The notes under the pieces were generated by a model, which did not search any database, was not told the DNA's origin, and saw nothing but the letters and a program-made list of their open reading frames with translations. A DNA stretch of 64,000 nt from Streptomyces sp. NBC_01237 (GTDB lineage Bacteria > Actinomycetota > Actinomycetes > Streptomycetales > Streptomycetaceae). Positions 45,304 through 54,595 of this stretch are shown one piece after another (within the stretch, counting starts at the first letter, position 1; each line of letters begins with the position of its first letter). Where the stretch lies: NCBI RefSeq assembly GCF_035917275.1, contig NZ_CP108508.1, forward strand, positions 1 through 64,000, in the 5' to 3' direction. Both the position numbers and the translations under genes were made by a program.

Positions 45304-45408
45304 GGTGCGCCCGATGAACGGGCTGGGCCTGCGGCGCCTTAGAACTCCTAACGAAATGATCTTCAAGGTGGTTGGATCACTCCAAGGCCGTTGATTTAGG
45401 GGTGCGCA

Positions 45409-46244
45409 GTGGCTCGGCGGAAGCCGTGGGATGTCGATGACGAGCTGTGGGCGGTGATCGAGCCGCTGCTGCCGATGGTTGAGCGTCGGTACCGGCATCC
45501 GGGGCGGAAGCGGCATCCGGACCGGCAGGTGTTTCAGGGCATCTTGTTCGTGCTGCACACCGGGATCGCCTGGGAACACCTGCCGCAGGAGCTCGGCTTC
45601 GGTTCGGGCATGACGTGCTGGCGCCGCCTGGCCGAGTGGACCGAGGTCGGCGTGTGGCCCCGGCTCCATGAAGCACTCTTGGCCAAACTCCGGAGCGCGG
45701 ACGCGCTGGACTTCTCGCGGGCGGCCGTCGACGGCTCCCACATCCGGGCGTTAAAGGGGGCTCCAAGACGGGACGAAGCCCTATTGACCGGGGCAAGACG
45801 GGCAGCATGCACCACCTGATCACGGACGCCACTGGCATCCCGCTCGCCGTCACCCTGACCGGCGGCAACCGCAACGACGTCACCCAGCTCATCCCACTGC
45901 TCCAGGCAGTGCCGCACGTACGGGGCAAGCGCGGCAGACCTCGACACCGCCCCGACGTCGTGCTCGGTGACCGCGGATACGACCACGACAAATACCGTCG
46001 CCTCGTCCGCGCGCTCGGTGTGAAGCCACTGATCGCAAGACGCGGCATCGAGCACGGCTGCGGACTCGGAACCCAACGCTGGGTCGTAGAGCGCGCCTTC
46101 GCCCACCTGCACTGGTTCCGCCGCCTGCGGATCCGCTGGGAGATCCGCGACGACATCCACGAAGCCTTCCTCACTCTCGGGTGCGCACTCATCTGCTGGC
46201 GACGCCTGTCACAGGCGGCCCGGGCCCTCCCCCTCCCGCAGTAG
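45409..46244 (+). CDS. IS5-family transposase in two overlapping frames
   Basis: OrfA from GTG 45409 (ARRKPWDVDDELWAVIEPLL ... ELGFGSGMTCWRRLAEWTEV ... AAVDGSHIRALKGAP) and OrfB ending 46244 (GKTGSMHHLITDATGIPLAV ... VLGDRGYDHDKYRRLVRAL ... QRWVVERAFAHLHWFRRLRI). The overlap contains TTAAAGGGGGC near 45752, a plausible frameshift site. DDE residues of the family are present across the two parts. Confidence 0.87.
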
Positions 46245-46613
46245 CCATTCCCGCACCGAAGGAGCACGGTCAAGGAGCCGCCTGACCTGCATGCCCTCTT
46301 CGCGTGAGGTCACTTTCGGCAGCGGGGCGAAGTCGTCGGGGATCACATCCAGCAGGCTCAGCACACGGTCTCCCGTACGCAGAGTGATCAGCAGTTCCCA
46401 CCGCACGTGACGTGGTACGTCCGGGCGGTGGGACAAGGTGTGCCACAGGGCCGGCCACAGATAGTGGGTGCCGTCAGGCGCCGCATTCGCGCGCACCCAC
46501 GCCGGGTCCAACCGTTGACTCAGACCGAGGTCACACGCCCGCTCCTCCAGCCTGAACAGCGAGGCCGAATCGACAGCCTTCAGCTCGCGAGGCAACGGCT
46601 GTTCGAAGTCCAT
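46209..46613 (-). CDS. Passenger gene inside the IS: hypothetical protein
   Basis: 134 aa from ATG 46613, ending inside the 3' end of the transposase gene (36-base convergent overlap). Sequence features: LFRLEERACDLGLSQRLDPA, THYLWPALWHTLSHRPDVPR, VRWELLITLRTGDRVLSLLD. Soluble, helical, good codon bias, no recognised family. Both IS ends lie outside it, so it moves with the element. Confidence 0.7.
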   Translation of the reverse strand: MDFEQPLPRELKAVDSASLFRLEERACDLGLSQRLDPAWVRANAAPDGTHYLWPALWHTLSHRPDVPRHVRWELLITLRTGDRVLSLLDVIPDDFAPLPKVTSREEGMQVRRLLDRAPSVREWLLREGEGPGRL

Positions 46614-46962
46614 CGCCCCATGCTGCCCGACGGCATCCCACGACGAGGAGCCGACCCCAAAATGTCATTCCGTTAGGAGTTCTTAGCGTGCCCGGCGGCC
46701 TGGCGCTGCTGGCACAGCATCTGCTGCGCGCCTTCACCCACGACGTCGAGGCGCCAGGCTGACCAGAGCAGGTGGCAAATCCTGCTGCTCAGTCGCAGAT
46801 GTGACGCGCCGTCCGGGCGCCGCTTCGGACGGCGCGCGCCGTCGCCGCGCCCCGGGCGGTGCTCGCCGCCAAGCGCCTGGGCGACGCCGTCGCCGTACCG
46901 CCCGTCGAACGGCCGGCCGGGCGGCGCACCCTGCGCACCGGCCCCACCCGCCGGGAGGGATC

Positions 46963-47154
46963 GTGAACCCCATGACGTGGCTGAAGCGGACCTGGGCGGA
47001 CTGGGCCGTGCTCGTCTACACGGCCGTCACTGCGGCCAGGTGCGAGAGCCCGTTCCTGATCGCCGTGGTCACGGCCGTCGCGCTGACCGCGGCGGTCGTC
47101 GGCGTCCGCAGGACCCGCCAGCTCATACGCGCCGGAACGGACGCGCGTCACTGA
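46963..47154 (+). CDS. Small membrane protein
   Basis: 63 aa from GTG 46963, 5 bases after GGGAGGG. Two hydrophobic helices (WADWAVLVYTAVTAARCESP, FLIAVVTAVALTAAVVGVRR) and a basic C-terminus. Similar small proteins occur in Streptomyces accessory regions. Function unknown. Confidence 0.6.
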   Translation: MNPMTWLKRTWADWAVLVYTAVTAARCESPFLIAVVTAVALTAAVVGVRRTRQLIRAGTDARH

Positions 47155-47333
47155 TCCCGCCCGGACAACGTCGTACTCCTGGTCCTCGTCCCCAACACCT
47201 CGCGCGCGGGCACACGGCACGCGGTGGCCGCCCCGGGCCCGCGTCAGAACACCATCAGGGGCAAGGCACGCAACCCGCGAATCAATCTGGCAGTGGGGGG
47301 CGGGCCCCGCGGCTCTCCGACCACCGCAGGCCG

Positions 47334-47654
47334 CTACGGCTTCGAGGTACCGCGGCGGTATTCGGCGTTGATCCGCTGGGCTTCCTCCAACTGGTCTTCC
47401 AGGATGACGATGCGGCAGGCCGACTCGATCGGGGTGCCCTGATCGACGAGCTCACGCGCGCGGGCCGCGATGCGCAGCTGGTAACGGGAGTAGCGGCGGT
47501 GGCCGCCCGCGGAGCGGAGTGGGGTGATCAGGCGGGCTTCACCGATGGCGCGGAGGAAGCCCTGGGTGGTGCCGAGCATTTCGGCGGCCCGGCCCATGGT
47601 GTAGGCGGGGTAGTCGTCGTCGTCGAGACGGCCGAACGAGTCGTCTGCTGTCAT
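47334..47654 (-). CDS. MerR-like (BldC-like) DNA-binding protein
   Basis: 106 aa from ATG 47654, right after AGAGAGGTGAC. One winged HTH of MerR type: AYTMGRAAEMLGTTQGFLRA, LITPLRSAGGHRRYSRYQL, then an amphipathic helix (ACRIVILEDQLEEAQRINAE). No metal-binding or sensor domain, as in BldC/HspR-like regulators. Upstream lie a strong hairpin and the 279-bp repeats, which could hold its targets (inference). Confidence 0.8.
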   Translation of the reverse strand: MTADDSFGRLDDDDYPAYTMGRAAEMLGTTQGFLRAIGEARLITPLRSAGGHRRYSRYQLRIAARARELVDQGTPIESACRIVILEDQLEEAQRINAEYRRGTSKP

Positions 47655-47682
47655 GTCACCTCTCTGTGTGGAACGCGTTGGA

Positions 47683-47714
47683 GGGGCCCGGGTGCCATGT
47701 GGCACCCGGGCCCC
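47683..47714 (-). terminator. 14-bp perfect stem-loop upstream of the MerR-like gene
   Basis: GGGGCCCGGGTGCC-ATGT-GGCACCCGGGCCCC, 28 bases before the start codon. Either ends transcription from the repeat side or acts as a 5' leader structure. Confidence 0.6.
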
Positions 47715-47982
47715 GAAGGAACTGCTACACCATCAGCCGGCCCTGATCGGCTACGCCGGCTCTGTGTTTCCGCATGCCCACCAGGAAGAGAAAGCGGGGT
47801 TGCGGGGATCGCGGTTGCTTGACCGGAGACCACCTCACTATCGATGTCCTGCGGTACCCGGGCTCAAGACTTCCGCCCGGGCGATCCTGATGGCGCCTGG
47901 CTCCTCCGTTCTTCCCTCTGGGACCACTCACTTACCTACTGCTGGTACTGCTCGGTGGCCTGCGGTAGCGCCACTCTTTCTT

Positions 47983-48860
47983 CGGCAGCCAGCCCCGTTG
48001 CCCGTCCTGCGTCTGCTCTGGCTTGGAACCCCACTGCCGAACCTCCCGGCACGCGCGCCCGCAGCCTGACGCCTTTTACCGAGGGACCACTGTTAATGCG
48101 GACTGCATTTACGGGTACTGCGGTACTGCTCACGGCGGCCCCTGACTCCTGCGGGCCACCCGGTCCGGTCGCCAGTCCCGTCGCCTTCCCGCAACAACCC
48201 TGGCTTCGGAACTCCACCACCGCACCGCACTGCTGGTGGCCTCAAACAGCGCCACACTCTCCGGCAGCCAGCCCCGTCGCCCGTCCTGCGTCTGCTCTGG
48301 CTTGGAACCCCACTGCCGAACCTCCCGGCACGCGCGCCCGCAGCCTGACGCCTTTTACCGAGGGACCACTGTTAATGCGGACTGCATTTACGGGTACTGC
48401 GGTACTGCTCACGGCGGCCCCTGACTCCTGCGGGCCACCCGGTCCGGTCGCCAGTCCCGTCGCCTTCCCGCAACAACCCTGGCTTCGGAACTCCACCACC
48501 GCACCGCACTGCTGGTGGCCTCAAACAGCGCCACACTCTCCGGCAGCCAGCCCCGTCGCCCGTCCTGCATCCGCTCTGGCTTGGAACCCCACTGCCGAAC
48601 CTCCCGGCACGCGCGCCGCAGTCTGACGCCTTCACCGAGGAACTACTCGTTTACTCCACTGCTGGGTACCGCGAACTGCACTTACGGATACTGCTACCTG
48701 CGGATACTGCGGTACTGCTCACGGCGGCCCCTGACAGCTGCGGGCCACCCGGTCCGGGGTCAGTCCCGTCGCCTTCCCGCAACAACCCTGGCTCCGGAAC
48801 TCCACCACCGCACCGCACTGCGAACTACAACTACGGGTACAACTGCCTGGCAGTTCGTTT
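47983..48860. repeat. Three 279-bp tandem repeats
   Basis: Copies begin CGGCAGCCAGCCCCGT at 47983, 48262 and 48541. Copies 1 and 2 are nearly identical; copy 3 diverges after about 100 bases, adding TACTGC-rich sequence. 279 is a multiple of 3, and one frame stays open through two copies, but codon use is not typical and no start is convincing. No gene is supported between 47655 and 49081. Confidence 0.9.
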
Positions 48861-49081
48861 CTGCCGGGCCCTGCTCGATCTCGGCTACGAGAGAAACCAT
48901 AACCACACCACCACCCGATGTCTACTCCGGCCACCACAGATTTTGGCGCGCACAGCGGGGAGGTAATCAGCCTCGAACGGTGAGGGAACGCGTGAGCGAG
49001 CCGGGTTAACGAGCCGCAGGCCGGGCACAAGCCCCGGACGGGCAGAACCGGACATGATGATCCAGAGACCGGGGTGACCTG

Positions 49082-49459
49082 ATGAACACCATGAGCATCG
49101 ACGCCGTAACCATCCACTCCGCGACATCCGTCGCCGACGCACGCGGGAAAGCCCGGGACTTCGTCGAGGATCTCGCACCGGCGATCGGAGCCGAGGCTGC
49201 CGACACCGTGGTCCTGGTCGTCTCCGAACTCGTCACCAACGCCCTGCGCCACGGCGGCGGCACCTGCACCCTGAACCTCACCACGCACCCCGACAGCATC
49301 GAAGTCGCCGTGCACGACCCCAGCCCACACACCCCGTGCATGCGCACCCCCGACCTGACCGGCAGCACCGGCGGATTCGGCTGGCCCATGATCAACCACC
49401 TCGCCCGCACCCGCCAGGCAGCCGGCGGCAAGACCGTCACCGCCTTCCTCCCCCGGTAA
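49082..49459 (+). CDS. RsbW-like ATP-binding (anti-sigma kinase fold) protein
   Basis: 125 aa from ATG 49082 (ATG 49091 also possible) with GGGGTGA upstream. GHKL motifs are VLVVSELVTNALRHGG (N-box), VAVHDPSP (G1-like) and GGFGWPMINHLA (G2). Streptomyces carry dozens of such single-domain proteins, usually antagonising a sigma factor or partnering with anti-anti-sigma factors; no partner adjoins it. Confidence 0.85.
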   Translation: MNTMSIDAVTIHSATSVADARGKARDFVEDLAPAIGAEAADTVVLVVSELVTNALRHGGGTCTLNLTTHPDSIEVAVHDPSPHTPCMRTPDLTGSTGGFGWPMINHLARTRQAAGGKTVTAFLPR

Positions 49460-50289
49460 CCCGCAACGGCGAACGCCCCGCCCTCACCGCACCGGGAATC
49501 AGCCACGCGCCGGGAGCCCACGCGGCAGCAGGAAACACCAGCCGCCCCGGCCGGTCAGCCGGTCAGGGAGGTGTCGGGTGCCCAGGCGTCACTGCGGTGA
49601 TGGTCCAACCGCAGCCCGGGCACCTTCATCGCCATCACCATGCGCGTCCCCGGCCGCGGAGCCTGAAGGGCAGCCCGAGAGTGGGCACGCCCACGAACCC
49701 GGTCCGGCGGGCCGGGCGCGGCCCGGCCGCCGGTTCGCAGAACCATGAGGACCACGCGCCGAGAGTGACGGCAGGCGGGTGGATTCAGGTGGTCCGGTCA
49801 CCGGGGCCGGTTGGAGGCAGTCGAGGCGTTCGTAGAGCGCGCGGACGAGGCGGGCCCGGTTCTGCACACAGCACAGGGTGCCCTTGCAGGACGTGTCCAG
49901 GCGGCGCTGTGCTTCGGCGAGGATGATCTGCCACGGTGCTCGACGGTCTCCCTTCGTAACGTGACTGAGTCGCAGAAGCGGCGGGGCAGCTGTAGAAGTG
50001 TGACCCGTGCGCACCCCCCGATTCACGCCAGGGGCGCACGCCCCCTTACTCCTATCGGGTGACCCTTTCGGGGCGCCGATTGCGGCAAGATCGAAATCAG
50101 TGATCTTGCCCCACGAGCTTCTCCCGCTCATGTCGTCGCCCGGATTGCGGCGATGGGCTCAGTCCTCGGGAACGGGCGCTCAGGGCCTTCTTGCCGAGCG
50201 CGGAGGGCGTCCCCTGTGGCGGGAGCGCGTCTGTGCGCAGGTAACACCTATCGCGTGGTCGATTACGTGAATACATGAGGAGTATTGAT
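49460..50289 (-). other. Region with a decayed minus-strand ORF
   Basis: Between about 49558 and 50030 on the minus strand a frame with high-GC third positions reads RAPWQIILAEAQRRLDTSCK and LVRALYERLDCLQPAP; another frame ends PGTRMVMAMKVPGLRLDHHR. They look like one gene broken by an indel near 49750. No start or family is clear. The rest up to 50289 is featureless apart from the oxygenase ribosome site. Confidence 0.35.
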
Positions 50290-51444
50290 ATGGCGTTGAC
50301 ATCGGCAACGGCTGCGGCTGAGTTGGAGGCCGCGAGCAGGGTCGGGGATCCTGCGGCTGACGCGCTTGTGTCCGATCTGCTCGGGAACGGGGAGGTCGAC
50401 GGGGTCAACGCGCTGTTCCGGACGATCGGAACGCTCAAGCCCGACACGGATATGTCACGGCTTCCCGATCGGCTGGCGCAGTTCCTGCGGGAGGCATCTG
50501 CCCCGCCGCCGGACTGGTGCGAGGCAGATGTCAAGGCTGCCGAGGGCTTCTTCGGCCACCATCACGGCACCGCGTCGATGCTGCAGGGCACCGTCGGGCT
50601 CATCGGCACCTACCTCTCCCCCACCGGAGCGTTCACCCTGCGCTCCACCGGCCGCCTGGGAGGTGTCGATGGACCGGGCCGACGGCTGTCGCAGTCCTCC
50701 CGGCTGTTCCTCGACATGGGCGACAAGAACGCCATGCGCGACGGGACCCTGGCCGCCAGCGTGACGAAGGTGCGCCTCGTGCACGCCTCGGTCAGGCAAC
50801 TGCACAAGCAGAGCGGCGAGTGGGACTACGACAAGTGGGGCGAGCCGGTCTCCCAGAAATACACCACCGGCGCCGCCTGCATCTTCAGCACTCAGATCCT
50901 GCAGGGCATGAGGAATCTCGGCATCGATGTCTCCGCCGACGACGCCCGCGGCTTCATGTGCGCCTGGCACTACGTCAACCACTACCTCGGCACGCCGGAG
51001 AAGTGGCAGCTGCCCAAGGACGCCGACGAGACCGAGCGGCTGTGGAACCAGGAGCGGGACAAGGAATGGCAGAAGACCGACGACGGAGTCTTCATGACCG
51101 CCCAGGCCCTCAAGTTCTACCGCGACCTTCTGAAGCCCGGGGCCAGTGACGCGTACATCGCGCTGACCCGCGTTGCGCTCACCGACAAGTACGCGGACAT
51201 GGCCGGCGTACCCAAGAGCACCCTCGATCTCGTGGGCAAGCCGCTTGCCGCGGGCCACGGCCTCGTCAGCGGAACGGCCGGCGGCCTCTTCGGCGGAGCC
51301 ACCCAGCGGACCCTCGGCGTCAACCCCTATAAGGACCTGCTGGGAGTCGCCTCGAAGGCGTTCAACGACATCGAAAGGTACGCACTCACCCACGACCAGG
51401 ACGACCAGCCCCAGATGCACCAGGAACTCAACGACAACCGCTGA
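50290..51444 (+). CDS. MpaB-family oxygenase-like protein (DUF2236)
   Basis: 384 aa from ATG 50290, 7 bases after GAGGAG. Features of the ER-bound oxygenase MpaB/rubber oxygenase (Lcp) family: GFFGHHHGTASMLQGTVGLI, KVRLVHASVRQLH (R...HAxVR) and CIFSTQILQGMRNLGI, with histidines that bind heme b in Lcp. Members oxidise polyisoprene or unknown substrates; whether this one does is open. No signal peptide is visible. Intact. Confidence 0.75.
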   Translation: MALTSATAAAELEAASRVGDPAADALVSDLLGNGEVDGVNALFRTIGTLKPDTDMSRLPDRLAQFLREASAPPPDWCEADVKAAEGFFGHHHGTASMLQGTVGLIGTYLSPTGAFTLRSTGRLGGVDGPGRRLSQSSRLFLDMGDKNAMRDGTLAASVTKVRLVHASVRQLHKQSGEWDYDKWGEPVSQKYTTGAACIFSTQILQGMRNLGIDVSADDARGFMCAWHYVNHYLGTPEKWQLPKDADETERLWNQERDKEWQKTDDGVFMTAQALKFYRDLLKPGASDAYIALTRVALTDKYADMAGVPKSTLDLVGKPLAAGHGLVSGTAGGLFGGATQRTLGVNPYKDLLGVASKAFNDIERYALTHDQDDQPQMHQELNDNR

Positions 51445-51492
51445 CCCCCGGTCCCACCGGCCTAAGCTTGCCGGTCTAATTTCGGCGTGCGA

Positions 51493-51862
51493 TGAGTCGG
51501 GCGAGTGACTCTGCCGGCCAGCAGGAACCCGACACATGGGCGCAACTGTCCACCGGGCAGCAGGACCGGCTGACCTCGCTGGGCATCAAGTCCTCTGACG
51601 CCCCGTCTCCGACCCCGGCGGCGACGGGTCCAGGCAAGGCGCAGCAGGCGTTCCATCGCGGCCTGCCGCCCTCGCACAGTGGATCGAGCGGGAAGGCAAC
51701 GTACGCCCGCTCCCCAGAAAGCACGAAGAGCCCGTCGGCATCGAGGGTCAGAAACACCTGGTGAGACTCGGTGCATTCATCAGCAACACCAAGAGCCGAC
51801 GCGACCGGCTCACCCCCGCGCAGCGCCCGGCCCTCGCGGAGCTCGGGATGGAGTGGGCGTGA
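51493..51862 (+). pseudogene. Second helicase-associated-domain remnant
   Basis: Reads QQEPDTWAQLSTGQQDRLTS LGI, then after a frame change near 51655 ALAQWIEREGN ... LGAFISNTKSRRDRLTPAQR and ELGMEWA before TGA. It is the same C-terminal part of a helicase as in 9715-10210, but only about half identical by eye, so two different helicase genes left their ends here. Confidence 0.65.
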
Positions 51863-51944
51863 CACCCGGCCGTCCCCGCTCGTTGAACCGGCGGAACGGC
51901 ACTGCACAGCACGAGACCCCGGGCATACCGCCCGGGGTCTCGTG
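51859..51944 (+). repeat. Repeat R4, copy c, with 15-bp terminator stem
   Basis: GTGACACCCGGCCGT...TCGTTGAACCGGCGGAACGG is followed by CACGAGACCCCGGGC-ATACC-GCCCGGGGTCTCGTG (51910-51944), a perfect stem. It directly follows the helicase remnant stop. The remaining sequence to 52262 has no supported gene. Confidence 0.75.
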
Positions 51945-52262
51945 CGGTCGGCGGGGTCTTGGTCAGGGGCTGGTAATCTGCCAGCTCCCTTGCACCAGTG
52001 CCCGGGTGGCGTCATACGCATCGAAATCCTCGTCCACACCAGTGCAGTAGCTCAGAGGGCCCTGGCCTGGGAGCGCAGTCGACCGATTCCGCCCCCGCAC
52101 TGTCGGATGGTTCGGCGGTTGGCCGTGAAGTATGGAGACGGTGCAGCCTGGCCCCCGCTGGCTGCGTTCGGGGGTGGGCAAGGCGCGGGCGTGGCATCCA
52201 CACCAGGATGGGGCAACGAGTGACACTCGTAGTTACGTGTAGTAACTACTCAGGGGGAGTCA

Positions 52263-52486
52263 TGCGTAACCGAGCTGCTCTAGTCACTGCCGGTTTGGCC
52301 CTGGCCTTTCTCTGGTCCGGCGCCAGTAGCGCCGCCGCCGACAAAGACACCCTCACGGTTGAAGGCGAAAACGCGTCCGTGGTCGCGTCTCCGTGCGGCA
52401 GCGACGTCGCCCACCCCGGCGGAGTGATCCAGGTGGGCAACCCGGACGCCCTGACATGTGAGGGCGCCGGGGACTCGCAGGGCTGA
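52263..52486 (+). CDS. Small secreted protein
   Basis: 74 aa from ATG 52263, with CAGGGGGAG upstream. Signal peptide RNRAALVTAGLALAFLWSGA SSAAA, then a short acidic mature part with two Cys (VASPCGSDVAHPG, DALTCEGAG), possibly disulfide-linked. Terminator follows. Function unknown. Confidence 0.65.
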
Positions 52487-52503
52487 CCTTGCTTCCGAGG
52501 GAG

Positions 52504-52536
52504 AGGCCCGGACTCCACAGGATGGAGTCCGGGCCT
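52504..52536 (+). terminator. 14-bp stem-loop terminator
   Basis: AGGCCCGGACTCCA pairs with TGGAGTCCGGGCCT around CAGGA; 18 bases after the secreted-protein stop codon. Confidence 0.85.
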
Positions 52537-52929
52537 CGTCGTGCCCTTACGACCTGGCTTCCAAGACGTACCTTGGCCAGGCTGTGGTCCCGGCCAGCCC
52601 CGGCCGGGACCTGCGGTCACGCCCTGGCGGCCGCCCCGCCTACCTCCGGCCGCCAGGGCTCCGACCGGCATCGCGCCCCTGATGCTCGCCGCCGTACGCC
52701 ACCCGTAGACATGCCTGGTGCCCAGGCGGGCGATCCGGCCCCCGGAGCGGGCCGGTCGCCCACTCCCCGGCAACGCCGCCGGTCAGCCTCCGAACAGCCC
52801 TGAACGAAAAAAGGCTGTGCCAGGCCCGCAGACGGCAGGGGGCTTGCCGCGCCCCCTCTCCCTCCTTCTCCACCAAGCCCGCCCCGAACCATCCGGCCCG
52901 GCCGGCGCAGTCCCCGGCGACCGCTGCCC

Positions 52930-53013
52930 CGGCGCGTCACACCAGTCGCACCAGCCTCAACTCTGATGCCCTCCACCCGGATCCACCGCCTTCGGGAACC
53001 GGGGCGGTGTACT
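52930..53013 (+). repeat. Repeat R3, copy c: orphan leader
   Basis: Same leader as at 39888 and 42955 (GTCACACCAGTCGCACCAGC, CCCGGATCCACCGCCTTCGG), but homology stops at GTGTAC near 53013, before the ribosome site. No His/Cys gene follows; instead the recombinase module begins. The stretch 52537-52929 holds no supported gene. Confidence 0.75.
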
Positions 53014-53169
53014 GTGCGACATCCCGTGAGTTCACCTGAGCTTTACTAAGTCCCCAGCCCTGCGGCCAGGGGGTTTTTCCTCCTTCGTGTGCTCTCCCGC
53101 CAGATGACGTAACTTCGAGATTCTTGAAGCGTTCTCATCTCGTCCGACCGATCTGCGGTTCGGCTGAAG

Positions 53170-54263
53170 GTGAGGGGGCTCGGGTTGGCGGCACTGGCGG
53201 TCGTGCGGGATCTCCGCGATGTGCGGGCTCCGGTCTCGGCGGAGGAGCTGGAGCAGTTCGAGACCGACGCGCTGGCCGGGTTTGTGCTCGCGCGGGCGTC
53301 GGCCGGTCTGACGGACGGCACCATCCGCGGGGACGTCGGTCACCTGGAACAGGTGCGGACGCGGTTCGGCCGCCGCTGTGGGACATGGAGCCCGGCGACG
53401 CGGACGCGTACTTCGGAAAGGTGCTGCGGAACTCGCCCAGCGGCACCCGGCTTGCCCGGTCGCAGGCGCTGACCACGTACTTCACGTTCCTGGAGTTATG
53501 GCACAAGGTCGAACTGCACCGGATGACCGGCCGGGTTGTCGAGTGCCCGATCGACGAGACGAACCGGCCGCGCGGGGCGAAGGACGCCCAACTACGGATC
53601 CCGCCGCAGGAGCCCGAAGTCGGGCAGCTGTTCACCGGCTGGGCCGGCGAGCTGGCCACCTGCCGGAAGTTCGCCCCGATGGCTAGGAACTACACCGCCT
53701 CGAAGCTGATGTCCGAGGTGGGGCTGAGGGTGAACGAGGCCCGCAGGCTGGACCTGGATGACATCAAGTGGAACCTCGGGCGGTTCGGCAAGCTCCAAGT
53801 CCGCTACGGCAAGGGCAAGCGCGGATCGGGCCCGCGCGAGCGGATGGTGCCACTGATCAACGGTGCGGGCCGGACCCTGCGGTAGTTCATCGAGGATGTG
53901 TGGGGCCAGTTCGGCGACGACCACACCCGCCCCGGTGCCCCGCTGCTGCCCTCCGAGCGCAAGAGCGCCGACGGCTCCTCACGGCGGGTCGGTGACGATG
54001 CCCTGCGCGATGGCCTCGCGGAGGCCATCAAGCTCCACCTGCCGAGCTGGACCGACAAGCTGACGCCGCACGTCCTGCGGCACTTCTGCGCGTCTCAGCT
54101 CTATCTGAACGGGCTCGACCTGATCTCGATCCAGGAGGTTTTGGGGCATTCCTGGATTGGCACGACGATGCGGTACGTCCATATGCAGCAGACCCGGGTC
54201 GAAGATGCTTGGCCGGCAGGGCAAAAGCGGGCCGCGAAGCGGCTGGAAGGGCTGATCCGATGA
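53170..54263 (+). pseudogene. Tyrosine recombinase with a frameshift and a TAG
   Basis: From GTG 53170 the core-binding part reads ALAVVRDLRDVRAPVSAEEL ... SAGLTDGTIRGDVGHLEQVR; near 53370 the frame shifts (PLWDMEPGDADAYFGKVLRN). The catalytic domain has EVGLRVNEARRLDLDDI (Arg), RYGKGKRGSG (Lys) and, after an in-frame TAG at 53883, HVLRHFCASQLYLNGLDLIS IQEVLGHSWIGTTMRYVH with H-x-x-R, H and Tyr. All catalytic residues survive, but two lesions break the gene. Its stop overlaps the Xre start. Confidence 0.8.
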
Positions 54264-54592
54264 GGTGGAACCTGCGGCTGACCGCCGCGAACAAGGGCAT
54301 CTGGAAGGCGTCCGAGCTCCAACGAAGCCTGGCCGAGCACGGGTTGGTCATCTCGGCGGGCAAGATGTCCGGGCTGTGGTCCGGGCAGCCGGTCTCCCTC
54401 AAACTGGAGGACCTGGACGTGATCTGCGTCGTCCTGGGCTGCGAGATCGGCGATCTGCTGATCCCCGAACCGCAGAAAGTCACCCGCCCCGGCCAGGACA
54501 CCGATGTCCAACAAGCGGCCACCGGCTCCTCAGGACCGGCCCCGGCGGTGGTTCCTCGCCGCCGTGATGGTCGGTCCCTTCCTCCGATGTAA
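54260..54592 (+). CDS. Xre/Cro-like helix-turn-helix protein
   Basis: 110 aa from ATG 54260, overlapping the recombinase stop (ATGA). HTH: ELQRSLAEHGLVISAGKMSG LWSGQPVSLKLEDLDVICV, then GCEIGDLLIPEP, typical of single-domain Xre proteins. It is the only intact gene of the recombinase trio and likely controls or assists the recombinases (inference from coupling). Confidence 0.8.
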   Translation: MRWNLRLTAANKGIWKASELQRSLAEHGLVISAGKMSGLWSGQPVSLKLEDLDVICVVLGCEIGDLLIPEPQKVTRPGQDTDVQQAATGSSGPAPAVVPRRRDGRSLPPM

Positions 54593-54595
54593 ACC

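Larger units (their letters stand above)
45342..46682. mobile_element. IS5-family element of 1341 bp with passenger gene
   Basis: Inverted repeats GAACTCCTAACGAAATGAT (left) and GAACTCCTAACGGAATGAC (right, reverse-complemented) mark both ends; TTA is duplicated outside (45339-45341, 46683-46685). Besides the transposase it holds an oppositely oriented 134-codon gene, explaining its length compared with the 898-bp IS at 40648. Confidence 0.9.

Noticed and set aside
47844..48626. 260-codon frame through the tandem repeats as a repetitive protein
   Set aside because: Open because the period is a multiple of 3, but amino-acid and codon composition are not typical and no start is supported.
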